This document shows positions 28,171 to 36,125 of a stretch of 49,498 nucleotides of DNA, one piece after another. The notes beneath the pieces were generated by a model. It was not told the DNA's origin. It saw only the letters and a program-made list of their open reading frames with translations, and did no database searches. Source of the DNA: Candidatus Thiovulum imperiosus (GTDB taxonomy: Bacteria > Campylobacterota > Campylobacteria > Campylobacterales > Thiovulaceae); NCBI GenBank assembly GCA_024281175.1, contig JAMJTW010000034.1, positions 97,218 through 146,715 on the forward strand, read 5' to 3'. Position numbers and translations under genes: made by a program. Numbering within the stretch: the first letter of the stretch is position 1; every line of letters starts with the position of its first letter.

Positions 28171-28941
28171 TTAGAACTCTAAATCTTTTAAATCAGAAGA
28201 GTTACAATCAAGCATAAATCCATAATAATCACCATTCTCTTTTCCGAGAGCTTCATAATATGACCACATTTCTCTTGTTGCATTCCTATCAACTTGCCAG
28301 TCTTCTGAGTAAGAGACTTTTTCTCGATAATTCAAAATTAAAGGTTCATCTTGATATGTTGTTACATACATATCTATTTGTGAATTGTAGAAAATTGTAT
28401 GATGAGTGATTGTTTCATTTTCTGTAACTGCAAATACAAAATCTTTCTCTCTTAAACAGCCAAAAAAGAGAGATGGTTTTTCTATTTCAGAACAAAATCT
28501 ATCTCTATTATAAACATCAACAAAATTTTCTGTAACAGGTTTACACTCTTCATATTTTTGACAATTTTCTAAATCCATTGAGTAACAATCAACTGTAACT
28601 ATATCGACCCACTCTCTATTTAAAGGGTTGTTGTTTATATACTCTGAACAATCTTCAATAGCCGTCCAGACTCCAACTTCTCCAGCAAAAAGAACTCCAA
28701 TAACATCATCAGGAGCTACATATTTTGTTACTCCATCTATCTCTTTCGCAACTACATGCTGTTCCCAACATTTTCCTTCAGCTAAGACAATCTCTTCTGT
28801 TAAATATTCAACAGTTGAACTTGACTCTCTCTGTAACTCTGTATCTTCCGTGCTGTTGTCTAGTGCATGGCTAACAATTTCATTTCCATTATCTTTACAC
28901 CCAAAGAAAAACAGGGTAATTAGAAAAGGTATATATCTCAT
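28171..28941 (-). CDS. putative lipoprotein, unknown function
   Basis: The N-terminus RYIPFLITLFFFGC is a lipoprotein signal with the acylated Cys at residue 15. The mature protein of about 240 residues is acidic and has many cysteines (CWEQ, DCSEY, DCYSMDLENCQKYEEC, FCSE, FGC, DCNSS), which suggests disulphides and an extracytoplasmic place. No known domain is seen. It starts 9 bases after the protease gene, so the two are probably co-transcribed from the cassette promoter at 30.7 kb, and the product may be a partner of the protease. Confidence 0.75.
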   Translation of the reverse strand: MRYIPFLITLFFFGCKDNGNEIVSHALDNSTEDTELQRESSSTVEYLTEEIVLAEGKCWEQHVVAKEIDGVTKYVAPDDVIGVLFAGEVGVWTAIEDCSEYINNNPLNREWVDIVTVDCYSMDLENCQKYEECKPVTENFVDVYNRDRFCSEIEKPSLFFGCLREKDFVFAVTENETITHHTIFYNSQIDMYVTTYQDEPLILNYREKVSYSEDWQVDRNATREMWSYYEALGKENGDYYGFMLDCNSSDLKDLEF

Positions 28942-28950
28942 TTTAAACTC

Positions 28951-30621
28951 CTAATATTTCATCTCATTTGAAGAGAGACCAAAGTAGAGTTTTCCTGTAT
29001 TTTTATAAAACTCTCTTTTCACTTCAATTGTATAGTAACCACTTTTTGTAGGTGTAAATTCAGCTATCTCAAAAGGATTTTTATCACTATCTGTTTTAAC
29101 TAAGTTGGCAACTTCTTTTCCACCATATTTAATAGTTAAAGAGAAATCTAAATTTAAGGCTTTATTTTTATTTGCGTATTCTGGTTCAACAAGCCATGCA
29201 ATCGCAACTCTCTCTCTCATTCCTTTTCTCATATATCGACGAACAGTTTTTACGCTTCCATCTTTTGAAAAGTAATTTTTAACACTTCCAACCCAAGAAG
29301 TTCTATAAAAAGTGTTGATATAGTTATATCTTGGAGAACCAGCTCCCTCTTGTGGATTTAGAATTCCCTTTTCACCTGTAATATTTTCAGATGTACTTAA
29401 GAGAAATGCTTTTAAAAGTTCTGGACGACCCCGAAAAAGTGGATATTGAGAGAGAAGATTTACACCAAAACCAGAAGCAACAAATGGAGAAGCTAAACTT
29501 GAACCACTATCTTGTGTTACCCAATTACCATTTTTTTGAATTCTTGGAAAAGTAAAATGTCCTTGGGCTATTATTTCAGGTTTTTCTACTCCTGTTTCAG
29601 GATTATTATAGACCAATTTACTGAAATTATTATTAGTTATATCATAATTAGAAACAGTAATAACATTATATCCTTTACCTGGAGAAGTTATATCTAAATT
29701 CCCTGAACTTCCTCTATTACCACTACTTTTAAAAGAGGCAACTCTCTGTTTGTAAACTAATTTATCGAGTTCATTGTCGTTACTAGTGTAATCACTATTA
29801 CCACTATATCCGTAAGAGTGATTGCTAATCCAAATCTTTGGTTCTGCATCATTGATTGTTTTAGTATCATAATCACCCAACTCCATACAGTGAATATGAG
29901 CTTTTTCTGAAGATGCATGAATGATATGACCAACAATATTTGCATGATAACTAAGATTAATATCTTGTGCATCATTATAAGTATTCATTCTTGAACTATC
30001 TAAACTACCATAATTTGTGTCTGGACAAGCTACCTCATATTGACTTCCTGAAACTTCCCATAACATAACTCCTATCTGTTGGTTTTGCTGACTTTGACCC
30101 CAAACACGAAAAGGAGTATTATCCCAAAGTAGAGATGGGTCTACTCCTGTTAGTCGAAGAGTTTCTGGAACATCTTCATATTCACTTTCCGCTTCTACCT
30201 CTTCAATAATGTCTTCAACAAAAAAGTAGTGTGCTGTAAGTTCGGCAATGTCATCACCAGAAAGGTCATCTGAATTTACAACAATTCGAGAACCCATAAT
30301 CTTATAAGGAATTCCTTTTTCTTCTAAAATTGATGATATTTGAGTAGCCATAATCTCTTCTTTAAGAAGATAACTTCTATTTTTTATCTCAATATCACTC
30401 TCTAGCTTCTGGTTAAGTTCATCAATTTTTTCAAAATCAACTTCCTCTCCATTAACTTTATAAGAGCTTATTTCCCCATCAACAACTTCTGACTCGATAG
30501 CTACATCATCATAAGTAGGGTCGTGGTTTGGAACATTTAGGATAATCGCGAGTTTTTTAACCTCTCCACCATATAGAAAAATAGAAAAGAAGAGCATTGT
30601 GCTTATGACTCTTAAAAACAT
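28951..30621 (-). CDS. secreted subtilisin-like serine protease (S8 family), Glu at the Asp site
   Basis: A signal peptide (FLRVISTMLFFSIFLYGG) is followed by a propeptide-like region (about 20-165). The subtilase core then shows QIGVMLWEVSG, YHANIVGHII (H226), WISNHSYGYSG (oxyanion N267) and GSSLASPFVASG (nucleophile S375). At the first triad site, where subtilases have Asp (as in VGVWDGG relatives), this protein reads E189. A beta-rich C-terminal domain (about 440-556) resembles the pre-peptidase C-terminal type. The ATG has GGAGG about 10 bases upstream and overlaps a 17-codon leader frame. Likely substrate is unknown. Confidence 0.85.
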   Translation of the reverse strand: MFLRVISTMLFFSIFLYGGEVKKLAIILNVPNHDPTYDDVAIESEVVDGEISSYKVNGEEVDFEKIDELNQKLESDIEIKNRSYLLKEEIMATQISSILEEKGIPYKIMGSRIVVNSDDLSGDDIAELTAHYFFVEDIIEEVEAESEYEDVPETLRLTGVDPSLLWDNTPFRVWGQSQQNQQIGVMLWEVSGSQYEVACPDTNYGSLDSSRMNTYNDAQDINLSYHANIVGHIIHASSEKAHIHCMELGDYDTKTINDAEPKIWISNHSYGYSGNSDYTSNDNELDKLVYKQRVASFKSSGNRGSSGNLDITSPGKGYNVITVSNYDITNNNFSKLVYNNPETGVEKPEIIAQGHFTFPRIQKNGNWVTQDSGSSLASPFVASGFGVNLLSQYPLFRGRPELLKAFLLSTSENITGEKGILNPQEGAGSPRYNYINTFYRTSWVGSVKNYFSKDGSVKTVRRYMRKGMRERVAIAWLVEPEYANKNKALNLDFSLTIKYGGKEVANLVKTDSDKNPFEIAEFTPTKSGYYTIEVKREFYKNTGKLYFGLSSNEMKY

Positions 30622-30665
30622 TTAAAACTACCTCCAAAAAGAGAAGCGAGAATGAATTTTTTCAT
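30612..30665 (-). CDS. 17-residue leader peptide ahead of the protease
   Basis: The frame MKKFILASLFGGSFKCF starts behind GGAGG with 6-base spacing, stronger than most sites here. It ends 10 bases inside the protease gene in another frame. Its first seven residues (MKKFILA) and all upstream DNA are shared with the leader at 46229. It reads like the beginning of a signal peptide. It may couple translation to the protease start or be a relic of the gene that originally followed the cassette. Confidence 0.5.
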   Translation of the reverse strand: MKKFILASLFGGSFKCF

Positions 30666-30945
30666 CTCATACCTCCGAAATTTATTTGGTAAGATTATAT
30701 ATAGTTAAAGCTAAAAAAAAAAAAACAGTTTTAAATATAAGAAAAATTTTTTAAGAAAGATATATATATGTTATAAAATATGAATAAAATTGCTTTCACA
30801 AAATCTATTTTCAGAAAAAATAGTAGCGGTAAAACCATGCTTTTCAAAATTTTAAATTCTTAGGTTTCTCAAAATCTTCAAAAATATGATTTAAGAAAAT
30901 ATTTCTCTGTTTTCTGGATAGGAAACAAATTTTGTTAGAGTTTTG
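30644..30945 (-). repeat. promoter-leader cassette, left inverted copy
   Basis: This stretch is the reverse complement of 45952-46250 with, by eye, about 85-90% identity, and is nearly identical over the last 70 bases. Read on the minus strand it holds conserved upstream DNA including GTTTTACCGCTACTATTTTT, a run of 13 T (30725-30713), TATAAT (30699-30694), GGAGG (30676-30672) and the leader start. Homology stops inside the leader codons. It drives the protease and lipoprotein genes. The 300-base gap to the HEPN gene holds nothing else. Confidence 0.85.
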
Positions 30946-30964
30946 CTAAAACGGAATTTTTAAA

Positions 30965-31351
30965 ATGATAGATACTTCTTATCTTCAAAAGTGTGTTTTA
31001 GCTCTCGACCGAGCTTATTCCCAACTTCAAAACTACTCTGAAGAGGAGATAGAATTTGAAATATATCGCTCTGCGATTGTAAAAGAGTTTGAAATCATTT
31101 TGGAGCAGAGTGGCAAACTTCTCAAAAAAGTTTTAAAACCATATTTTCACTCTCCAAAAGCTGTTGATAGGCTCTATTTTAAAGATGTGTTTCGAGAGGC
31201 TGGACTTCGAGATATTCTCACTCTTGAAGAAGTTGAAAGATGGTTGGAATATCGAGATTTTGCAGAAAAAGAATTTGCAAATCAAGATTTCTCAAAATTC
31301 ATTTCAGACTCAAACAGACTCATAAAAGCAATTCAAAAACATGACAATTAG
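30965..31351 (+). CDS. HEPN-family nucleotidyltransferase substrate-binding protein (possible toxin of HEPN-MNT pair)
   Basis: A helical 128-residue protein of the HI0074-like type (Pfam NTase_sub_bind). It resembles HEPN toxins paired with MNT antitoxins and overlaps the MNT gene by 11 bases, the usual arrangement. In active HEPN RNases an R-x4-6-H motif follows the Trp-Leu helix; here that place reads WLEYRDFAEKEF with R97 but no His. So the RNase centre appears lost, or the protein is only the substrate-binding partner. No good ribosome site is seen before the ATG. Confidence 0.8.
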   Translation: MIDTSYLQKCVLALDRAYSQLQNYSEEEIEFEIYRSAIVKEFEIILEQSGKLLKKVLKPYFHSPKAVDRLYFKDVFREAGLRDILTLEEVERWLEYRDFAEKEFANQDFSKFISDSNRLIKAIQKHDN

Positions 31352-31631
31352 AGAAAAAGATTTAAACTCTCTTCTCTCTATTTTTCAAAATAGCCTCTCA
31401 AAACCCTATAAAGTTTTAGCTTTTGGAAGTCGAGTGAATGGAGAAGCTCACGATACGAGTGATTTAGATTTGGTAGTTGTGAAAGATGGGAAAATAGAAA
31501 TTGGTGAATTTATAAAATTGAAAGAAAATATCAAATTTTCAAATATACCAATTTTAGATTGGAACAGAATTCCAAAAAGTTTTCAGGAAAATATCGAAAA
31601 GAAATTCGAAGTTCTAATTACTGAAATCTAA
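31341..31631 (+). CDS. MNT-type minimal nucleotidyltransferase (antitoxin of HEPN-MNT pair)
   Basis: A 96-residue protein with the full nucleotidyltransferase motif G29-S30-x10-D41-x-D43 (FGSRVNGEAHDTSDLDLVVV). In MntA antitoxins this motif carries out AMPylation of the HEPN partner (family knowledge). The gene overlaps the HEPN gene by 11 bases, so the pair is coupled. Since the HEPN partner lacks the catalytic His, the present function is open. Confidence 0.85.
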   Translation: MTIREKDLNSLLSIFQNSLSKPYKVLAFGSRVNGEAHDTSDLDLVVVKDGKIEIGEFIKLKENIKFSNIPILDWNRIPKSFQENIEKKFEVLITEI

Positions 31632-31648
31632 GCAAGTTTGGCTAGACA

Positions 31649-31657
31649 CCTCATCGG
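31649..31657 (+). other. intergenic copy of the CCTCATCGG 9-mer
   Basis: This is the one copy of the over-represented + strand motif that lies outside any gene, between the MNT and ccsBA genes. Other copies are at 1219, 5486, 7290, 15475, 21809 and 43342. Its role is unknown. Confidence 0.4.
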
Positions 31658-31686
31658 CACTCCTTTCTTCTCTTTGACCAGATAAG

Positions 31687-31692
31687 CTATAA
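31687..31692 (+). promoter_or_regulatory. -10 box of the ccsBA promoter
   Basis: CTATAAT, containing a perfect TATAAT, lies 28 bases before the ccsBA TTG start. No -35 box is clear. Confidence 0.55.
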
Positions 31693-31719
31693 TCAACGCA
31701 AAAATTCGGGATAGATATA

Positions 31720-34700
31720 TTGGGAAAGATATATAACTTTTTTGCAAGTATGCGACTTGCCGTAGTTCTATTGTCAATTTTCGCCATTGCAATTGGAGTG
31801 GCTACATTTATTGAAAATGACTTTGGAACTGAAACTGCTCAAGTTGAGATTTATCGAGCCAGATGGTTTGAAATTCTTCTACTTTTAGGAACTCTAAATC
31901 TAATTGCGATTGGATTTAAATATAAGATGTATCTCTTTAAAAAGTGGTATGTCTCTCTTTTTCACCTCTCTTTTGTAGTTGTAATGGTTGGTGCATTTTT
32001 AACTAGATATGCTGGTTTTGAGGGAACAATGCACATTCGAGAGGGTGAGAAAGTTGATTACATTCTTTCCGAAAAAAGCTATCTAAATATAGAAGTTGAT
32101 GGTGAAAAGTTTTCAACTCCAATGCAGTTTTCAAATCTCTTTGAAAATAGTTTTTCTGAAAAGATTGGTGGTTTAGAGATTTCTCTTAAAGAGTTTATTC
32201 CTTATGTAAAAAAAGAGAAATTTGAAAATAGCAATGGGAAAAGCGTACTTTCAGGAGTTGTTTCAGTTGATGAAAACTTACCTCCAATTGAAGTGACGAT
32301 TTCAGAGGGTGAAGTTTTAGATTTAGGTTTTACTGTTCTTGATTTTAAAGGAGATTATGTTTCTAAAACACCTCATCACCAAGATGTAATTCAAATTTCT
32401 AAAGAGGGAAGTTCTATAAAAATTAAATCTCTTTCTACAATTACAGCTTTCTCAATGGCAGATAAAAATGAGAGTGTAAGAGGAAAAGAGACAGAAGTCG
32501 AAAGAAAATATCTCTACCGAGTTGCAAACATCTCCATCGTCTTTAAAGATATCTCACTTGGTAGTGAAACTAGACTTGTTTCCCAAATGTCAAAACCTAA
32601 AACAGAAAGAGAGCGATATCCAAATCTTATGATTTTTCAAATTGGAGACCAAACTTTAGATGTTTACGGAATGAGTGGAGCAGTTGGAGAGAAGTTTTCT
32701 ACTGAAGTTAGTGGAAAGATGGTTTCTATCTCTTATGGTGCTGAAGAGTTAGCTTTAGCTTTTTCAATCTATCTTCGAGATTTCCAATTAGAAAGATATC
32801 CAGGTTCAATGTCTCCAGCGTCTTACGCTTCTGAAGTTGCCGTTTTTGATGAAAATAGCTCTTTTGAGTATAGAATTTTTATGAACAATGTTCTTGATTA
32901 TCGGGGATATCGCTTTTTCCAAGCCTCTTATGATACTGATGAGAAAGGAACAATTCTCTCTGTAAATTTTGACCCCGGAACTTCTATAACTTATATAGGA
33001 TACGGAATGATGTTTTTAGGACTTTTTATAACTCTGTTTGGTAGAAAAAGCCGTTTTCAGAAACTTAGGAAAGAACTGCTTCCTGCCCTACTTCTATTCC
33101 TACCACTTTTAGGACATAGTGAAAAGATAGAAATTGAACAGATAGATACAATTTTTAAATTCGACAAGGTACATGCTGATAAGTTTGGCTCTCTACTTGT
33201 TCAAGACCAGTCTGGAAGAATGAAGCCTCTCGACTCTTTGAATTTGGAAGTTTTAAGAAAAGTGTATCGAGGTAATAGTATTGAGGGGTTAAATCACAAT
33301 CAAATTATTTTGGGAATGGTTACAAAGCCTCATCTTTGGAAACAGATAAATATGATTTATACAAATGACCCAAAGGTGAATGAAATTCTCGGATTTCCAA
33401 AAGATACAAAAAGAGTTCCTTTTGAAGTTTTCTTTGAAGATGTTGAGATGTTAGATGGATATAAACTTGCTGATGAGGTTTCAAAAGCGTTACAAACTCC
33501 ACCAAAGAAAAGAGGTCTTTTTGAGAAAAACATTCTAAAAATTGATGAGAGAGTAAATGTAGCTTATATGGTCTATTCTGGTGAGTTACTCAAAATATAT
33601 CCATATCCAGAAAATGAGAATAACAGATGGGTATCAACTATTGAAGCTCTAACCTCTTTTCCTCCAAAAGATGCTGAAATGGTTCGAGCTATCTCTGTTA
33701 TCTACTTTACAGCTCTCGATAAAGCTCTTAAAAGTGGAGATTGGAATGAGACAGAGAAAGGACTAGAATTTATAAGCCAGTTTCAACAAGGTCACGGTAG
33801 TGATGTTCTAATTGATGATAGTAAAATTATGGCTGAAATATACTATAATAGATACAACATTTTTCAGAACCTCATCGCCCCAACTCTAATTTTAGGAGTT
33901 CTTCTTCTAATTCTTGCATTTTGGGAACTTCTTTCAGAAAAGAGAAGCAAAGCAGTTTCAGGAATTTTGAAAAGTGGTGTTTACATAGTTTTCCTACTCT
34001 TTACAACTGGTCTCATTTTACGATGGTATATTTCAGGACATGCTCCTTGGAGTGATGCTTATGAGTCTCTTGTCTATATCGGCTGGTCCACTCTACTTGC
34101 TGGTTTACTCTTTTCAAGAACTTCACCTTTTATACTCTCAGCAACAGCAATACTTTCAGGAATAATTCTCTTTGTTGCAAACTTGAGTTGGCTTGACCCT
34201 CAAATCACAAATCTAATTCCTGTTTTAAGTTCCTATTGGCTAACTATTCATGTCTCAATCATAACTGCTAGTTACGGTTTCTTAGGACTTGGTGCTTTAT
34301 TAGGCTTTATTACTCTTCTTCTTTTTGCAATTCATACTGAAAGCAACAGAAATAGAATCTCGAAGAAGATTTTGAATTTGAATAGAGTAAATGAGATGAA
34401 CCTTATTGTCGGTTTAGTAATGCTAACAGTTGGAAACTTTCTTGGTGGAGTTTGGGCAAATGAGAGTTGGGGAAGATATTGGGGTTGGGACCCAAAAGAG
34501 ACTTGGGCATTGGTAACAATTCTTGTCTATACAGTAGTTTTACATATTAGATTTATTCCAAAAGCAAACTCTCCTTACCTCTTTGCTTTGATTTCGCTAC
34601 TCTCTTTTTCATCAGTTCTAATGACTTATTTCGGAGTAAATTTCTATTTGAGTGGAATGCACTCTTATGCTCAAGGAGACCCTGTTCCAGTTCCTGAGTT

Positions 34701-34770
34701 TGTCTACTGGACTTTAGGAGTAATCACAATCATCTCGCTTTTAGCTTGGAGAAAACGAAAAATCAGTTAA
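31720..34770 (+). CDS. ccsBA: fused cytochrome c synthetase CcsBA (system II)
   Basis: CcsBA exports haem and attaches it to apocytochromes c in the periplasm. The N-terminal ResB/CcsB part (to about 460) starts KIYNFFASMRLAVVLLSIFA and has four membrane segments with a large periplasmic loop. The CcsA part (about 700-1016) ends with several helices and the haem-binding WWD domain (SWGRYWGWDPKETW, about 917-930). Fusion of both halves is typical of Campylobacterota. Length (1016) is normal for fused forms. The start is TTG; an internal ATG at 31750 would cut into the first helix. A hairpin follows the stop. Confidence 0.93.
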   Translation: MGKIYNFFASMRLAVVLLSIFAIAIGVATFIENDFGTETAQVEIYRARWFEILLLLGTLNLIAIGFKYKMYLFKKWYVSLFHLSFVVVMVGAFLTRYAGFEGTMHIREGEKVDYILSEKSYLNIEVDGEKFSTPMQFSNLFENSFSEKIGGLEISLKEFIPYVKKEKFENSNGKSVLSGVVSVDENLPPIEVTISEGEVLDLGFTVLDFKGDYVSKTPHHQDVIQISKEGSSIKIKSLSTITAFSMADKNESVRGKETEVERKYLYRVANISIVFKDISLGSETRLVSQMSKPKTERERYPNLMIFQIGDQTLDVYGMSGAVGEKFSTEVSGKMVSISYGAEELALAFSIYLRDFQLERYPGSMSPASYASEVAVFDENSSFEYRIFMNNVLDYRGYRFFQASYDTDEKGTILSVNFDPGTSITYIGYGMMFLGLFITLFGRKSRFQKLRKELLPALLLFLPLLGHSEKIEIEQIDTIFKFDKVHADKFGSLLVQDQSGRMKPLDSLNLEVLRKVYRGNSIEGLNHNQIILGMVTKPHLWKQINMIYTNDPKVNEILGFPKDTKRVPFEVFFEDVEMLDGYKLADEVSKALQTPPKKRGLFEKNILKIDERVNVAYMVYSGELLKIYPYPENENNRWVSTIEALTSFPPKDAEMVRAISVIYFTALDKALKSGDWNETEKGLEFISQFQQGHGSDVLIDDSKIMAEIYYNRYNIFQNLIAPTLILGVLLLILAFWELLSEKRSKAVSGILKSGVYIVFLLFTTGLILRWYISGHAPWSDAYESLVYIGWSTLLAGLLFSRTSPFILSATAILSGIILFVANLSWLDPQITNLIPVLSSYWLTIHVSIITASYGFLGLGALLGFITLLLFAIHTESNRNRISKKILNLNRVNEMNLIVGLVMLTVGNFLGGVWANESWGRYWGWDPKETWALVTILVYTVVLHIRFIPKANSPYLFALISLLSFSSVLMTYFGVNFYLSGMHSYAQGDPVPVPEFVYWTLGVITIISLLAWRKRKIS

Positions 34771-34781
34771 AAAGCAAACAC

Positions 34782-34803
34782 GAAGAGTCTTTTTAGACTC
34801 TTC
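34782..34803 (+). terminator. hairpin after ccsBA
   Basis: GAAGAGTCT and AGACTCTTC pair around TTTT, twelve bases after the ccsBA stop. It has the same stem as the other hairpins of this family. Confidence 0.75.
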
Positions 34804-34870
34804 AGTAACTACTCTCTAAACTATCAAGAAAATAGGTTTCAGTTATAATTATTTACAATATATTTTATGG

Positions 34871-34876
34871 TAGAAT
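34871..34876 (+). promoter_or_regulatory. -10 box of the signalling operon
   Basis: TAGAAT preceded by TATGG lies 36 bases before the ATG at 34912. A transcript from here would exclude the upstream in-frame ATG at 34867. Confidence 0.4.
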
Positions 34877-34911
34877 GGGAAAATACACATTTCCATATCG
34901 GAGATTTTAGA

Positions 34912-36123
34912 ATGAATAATAGAACCATCTATATTGCAGATGATGATAAAAATCTTCTTGAGTTGTACTCTTCAATTTTTCAAAGTGATGTAGATGAGTT
35001 AGACTTTTTTGAAGATGAGGCAGATGATGAGTTTGAAGTTGAAATGTTTGAAGATGGCTTCTATCTTGTAGAAGCATTTCAGAATAGATACGCAAATGGA
35101 GAGAGAGTTCCAGTAGCAATTCTTGATATGAGAATGCCAAAAATGAGCGGTTTTGAAACTGCAAAAAAAATTAAAGATATTGATAAAAATACTATAATTG
35201 TTATTATTACAGCTTATTCAGATGTCTCTATGAGTGAAATAAGACAACAGCTGAAAAATGGAATTTACTATTTTAAAAAGCCTTTTAATGAAGAGGAACT
35301 CTACTCTCTTATAGACTCTGTTTTAAAACAGTGGAATGATAGAGAAGAGAATATCCAACTTCAAGAAAATTTGGAAAAAAAAATTGAAGAGGAGTTAGAA
35401 AAGAGTAGAGAGAAAGATGCTGTAATTATAAGACAACAGAGACTCGCTTATATAGGTGAACTTCTCTCAAGTATTGCACACCACTGGAGACAACCTCTAA
35501 ACCAACTTGCTCTTACAATACAAGATTTAGAAGATGCTTATGATACAGATGATTTAGATGAAGAGTATTTTAAAACTGGAACAAAAGAGGCAATAGATAT
35601 TGTAAGTTATATGTCTAAGACAATAGATAACTTTAGAGACTTTTTTGCTCCTCATGAAACTGAAACTGTTTTTCCAATTGTTCAAGCTATACACGAGAGT
35701 TTAGATATTTACGAGTATCAAATTAGAAATCAGAAAATAGAACTTATATTAGATGTAAATAGCTCTCTTCTAATTAAAGGTTTTCCAAATGAATTTAGTA
35801 GAACTCTTGTCTCTATCTTAGGTAATGCAAAAGAGGCTATTGAGAGAAATAAGGTAGAAAATCCAAAAATTGAGATTAGAACAGAGAGTTCAGAGAGAAA
35901 GGTATTTCTCTATATAGAAGATAATGGTGGTGGAGTTGATGAAAATATGATAGATAAAGTATTTGACCCATATTCAACTATTAAACCTCAAAGTGAAGGT
36001 ACAGGTTTAGGTCTCTTCTTTTGCAAGATGGTAATTGAAAATCAGATGAACGGAGATATAAAATTATCTAATTTTCAAGATGGTGTTAAAGTAGCAGTAG
36101 AGTTATTAAGAGTTTCAAATTAG
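34912..36123 (+). CDS. hybrid response regulator-histidine kinase (REC-HisKA-HATPase)
   Basis: A soluble kinase with its receiver domain at the N-terminus. The receiver shows the acidic pocket ADDDKN, phospho-acceptor D72 (ILDMRMPKMSG), the Thr region ITAYSD and KKPF. A coiled coil (about 140-180) leads to the kinase. The His box is AHHWRQPLN with likely phospho-site H190. The N box is GNAKEAIE, and the G boxes are DNGGGVDE and GTGLGLFF. Such REC-first kinases usually receive a phosphate or regulator signal from another kinase (family knowledge). The ATG at 34912 has GGAG 8 bases upstream. Two sensory genes follow with gaps of 2 and 0 bases. Confidence 0.88.
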   Translation: MNNRTIYIADDDKNLLELYSSIFQSDVDELDFFEDEADDEFEVEMFEDGFYLVEAFQNRYANGERVPVAILDMRMPKMSGFETAKKIKDIDKNTIIVIITAYSDVSMSEIRQQLKNGIYYFKKPFNEEELYSLIDSVLKQWNDREENIQLQENLEKKIEEELEKSREKDAVIIRQQRLAYIGELLSSIAHHWRQPLNQLALTIQDLEDAYDTDDLDEEYFKTGTKEAIDIVSYMSKTIDNFRDFFAPHETETVFPIVQAIHESLDIYEYQIRNQKIELILDVNSSLLIKGFPNEFSRTLVSILGNAKEAIERNKVENPKIEIRTESSERKVFLYIEDNGGGVDENMIDKVFDPYSTIKPQSEGTGLGLFFCKMVIENQMNGDIKLSNFQDGVKVAVELLRVSN

Positions 36124-36125
36124 AG

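Noticed and set aside
31720-34770. ccsBA as two genes fused by error
   Set aside because: CcsBA fusions of about this size are normal in Campylobacterota and the join is in frame with conserved spacing.
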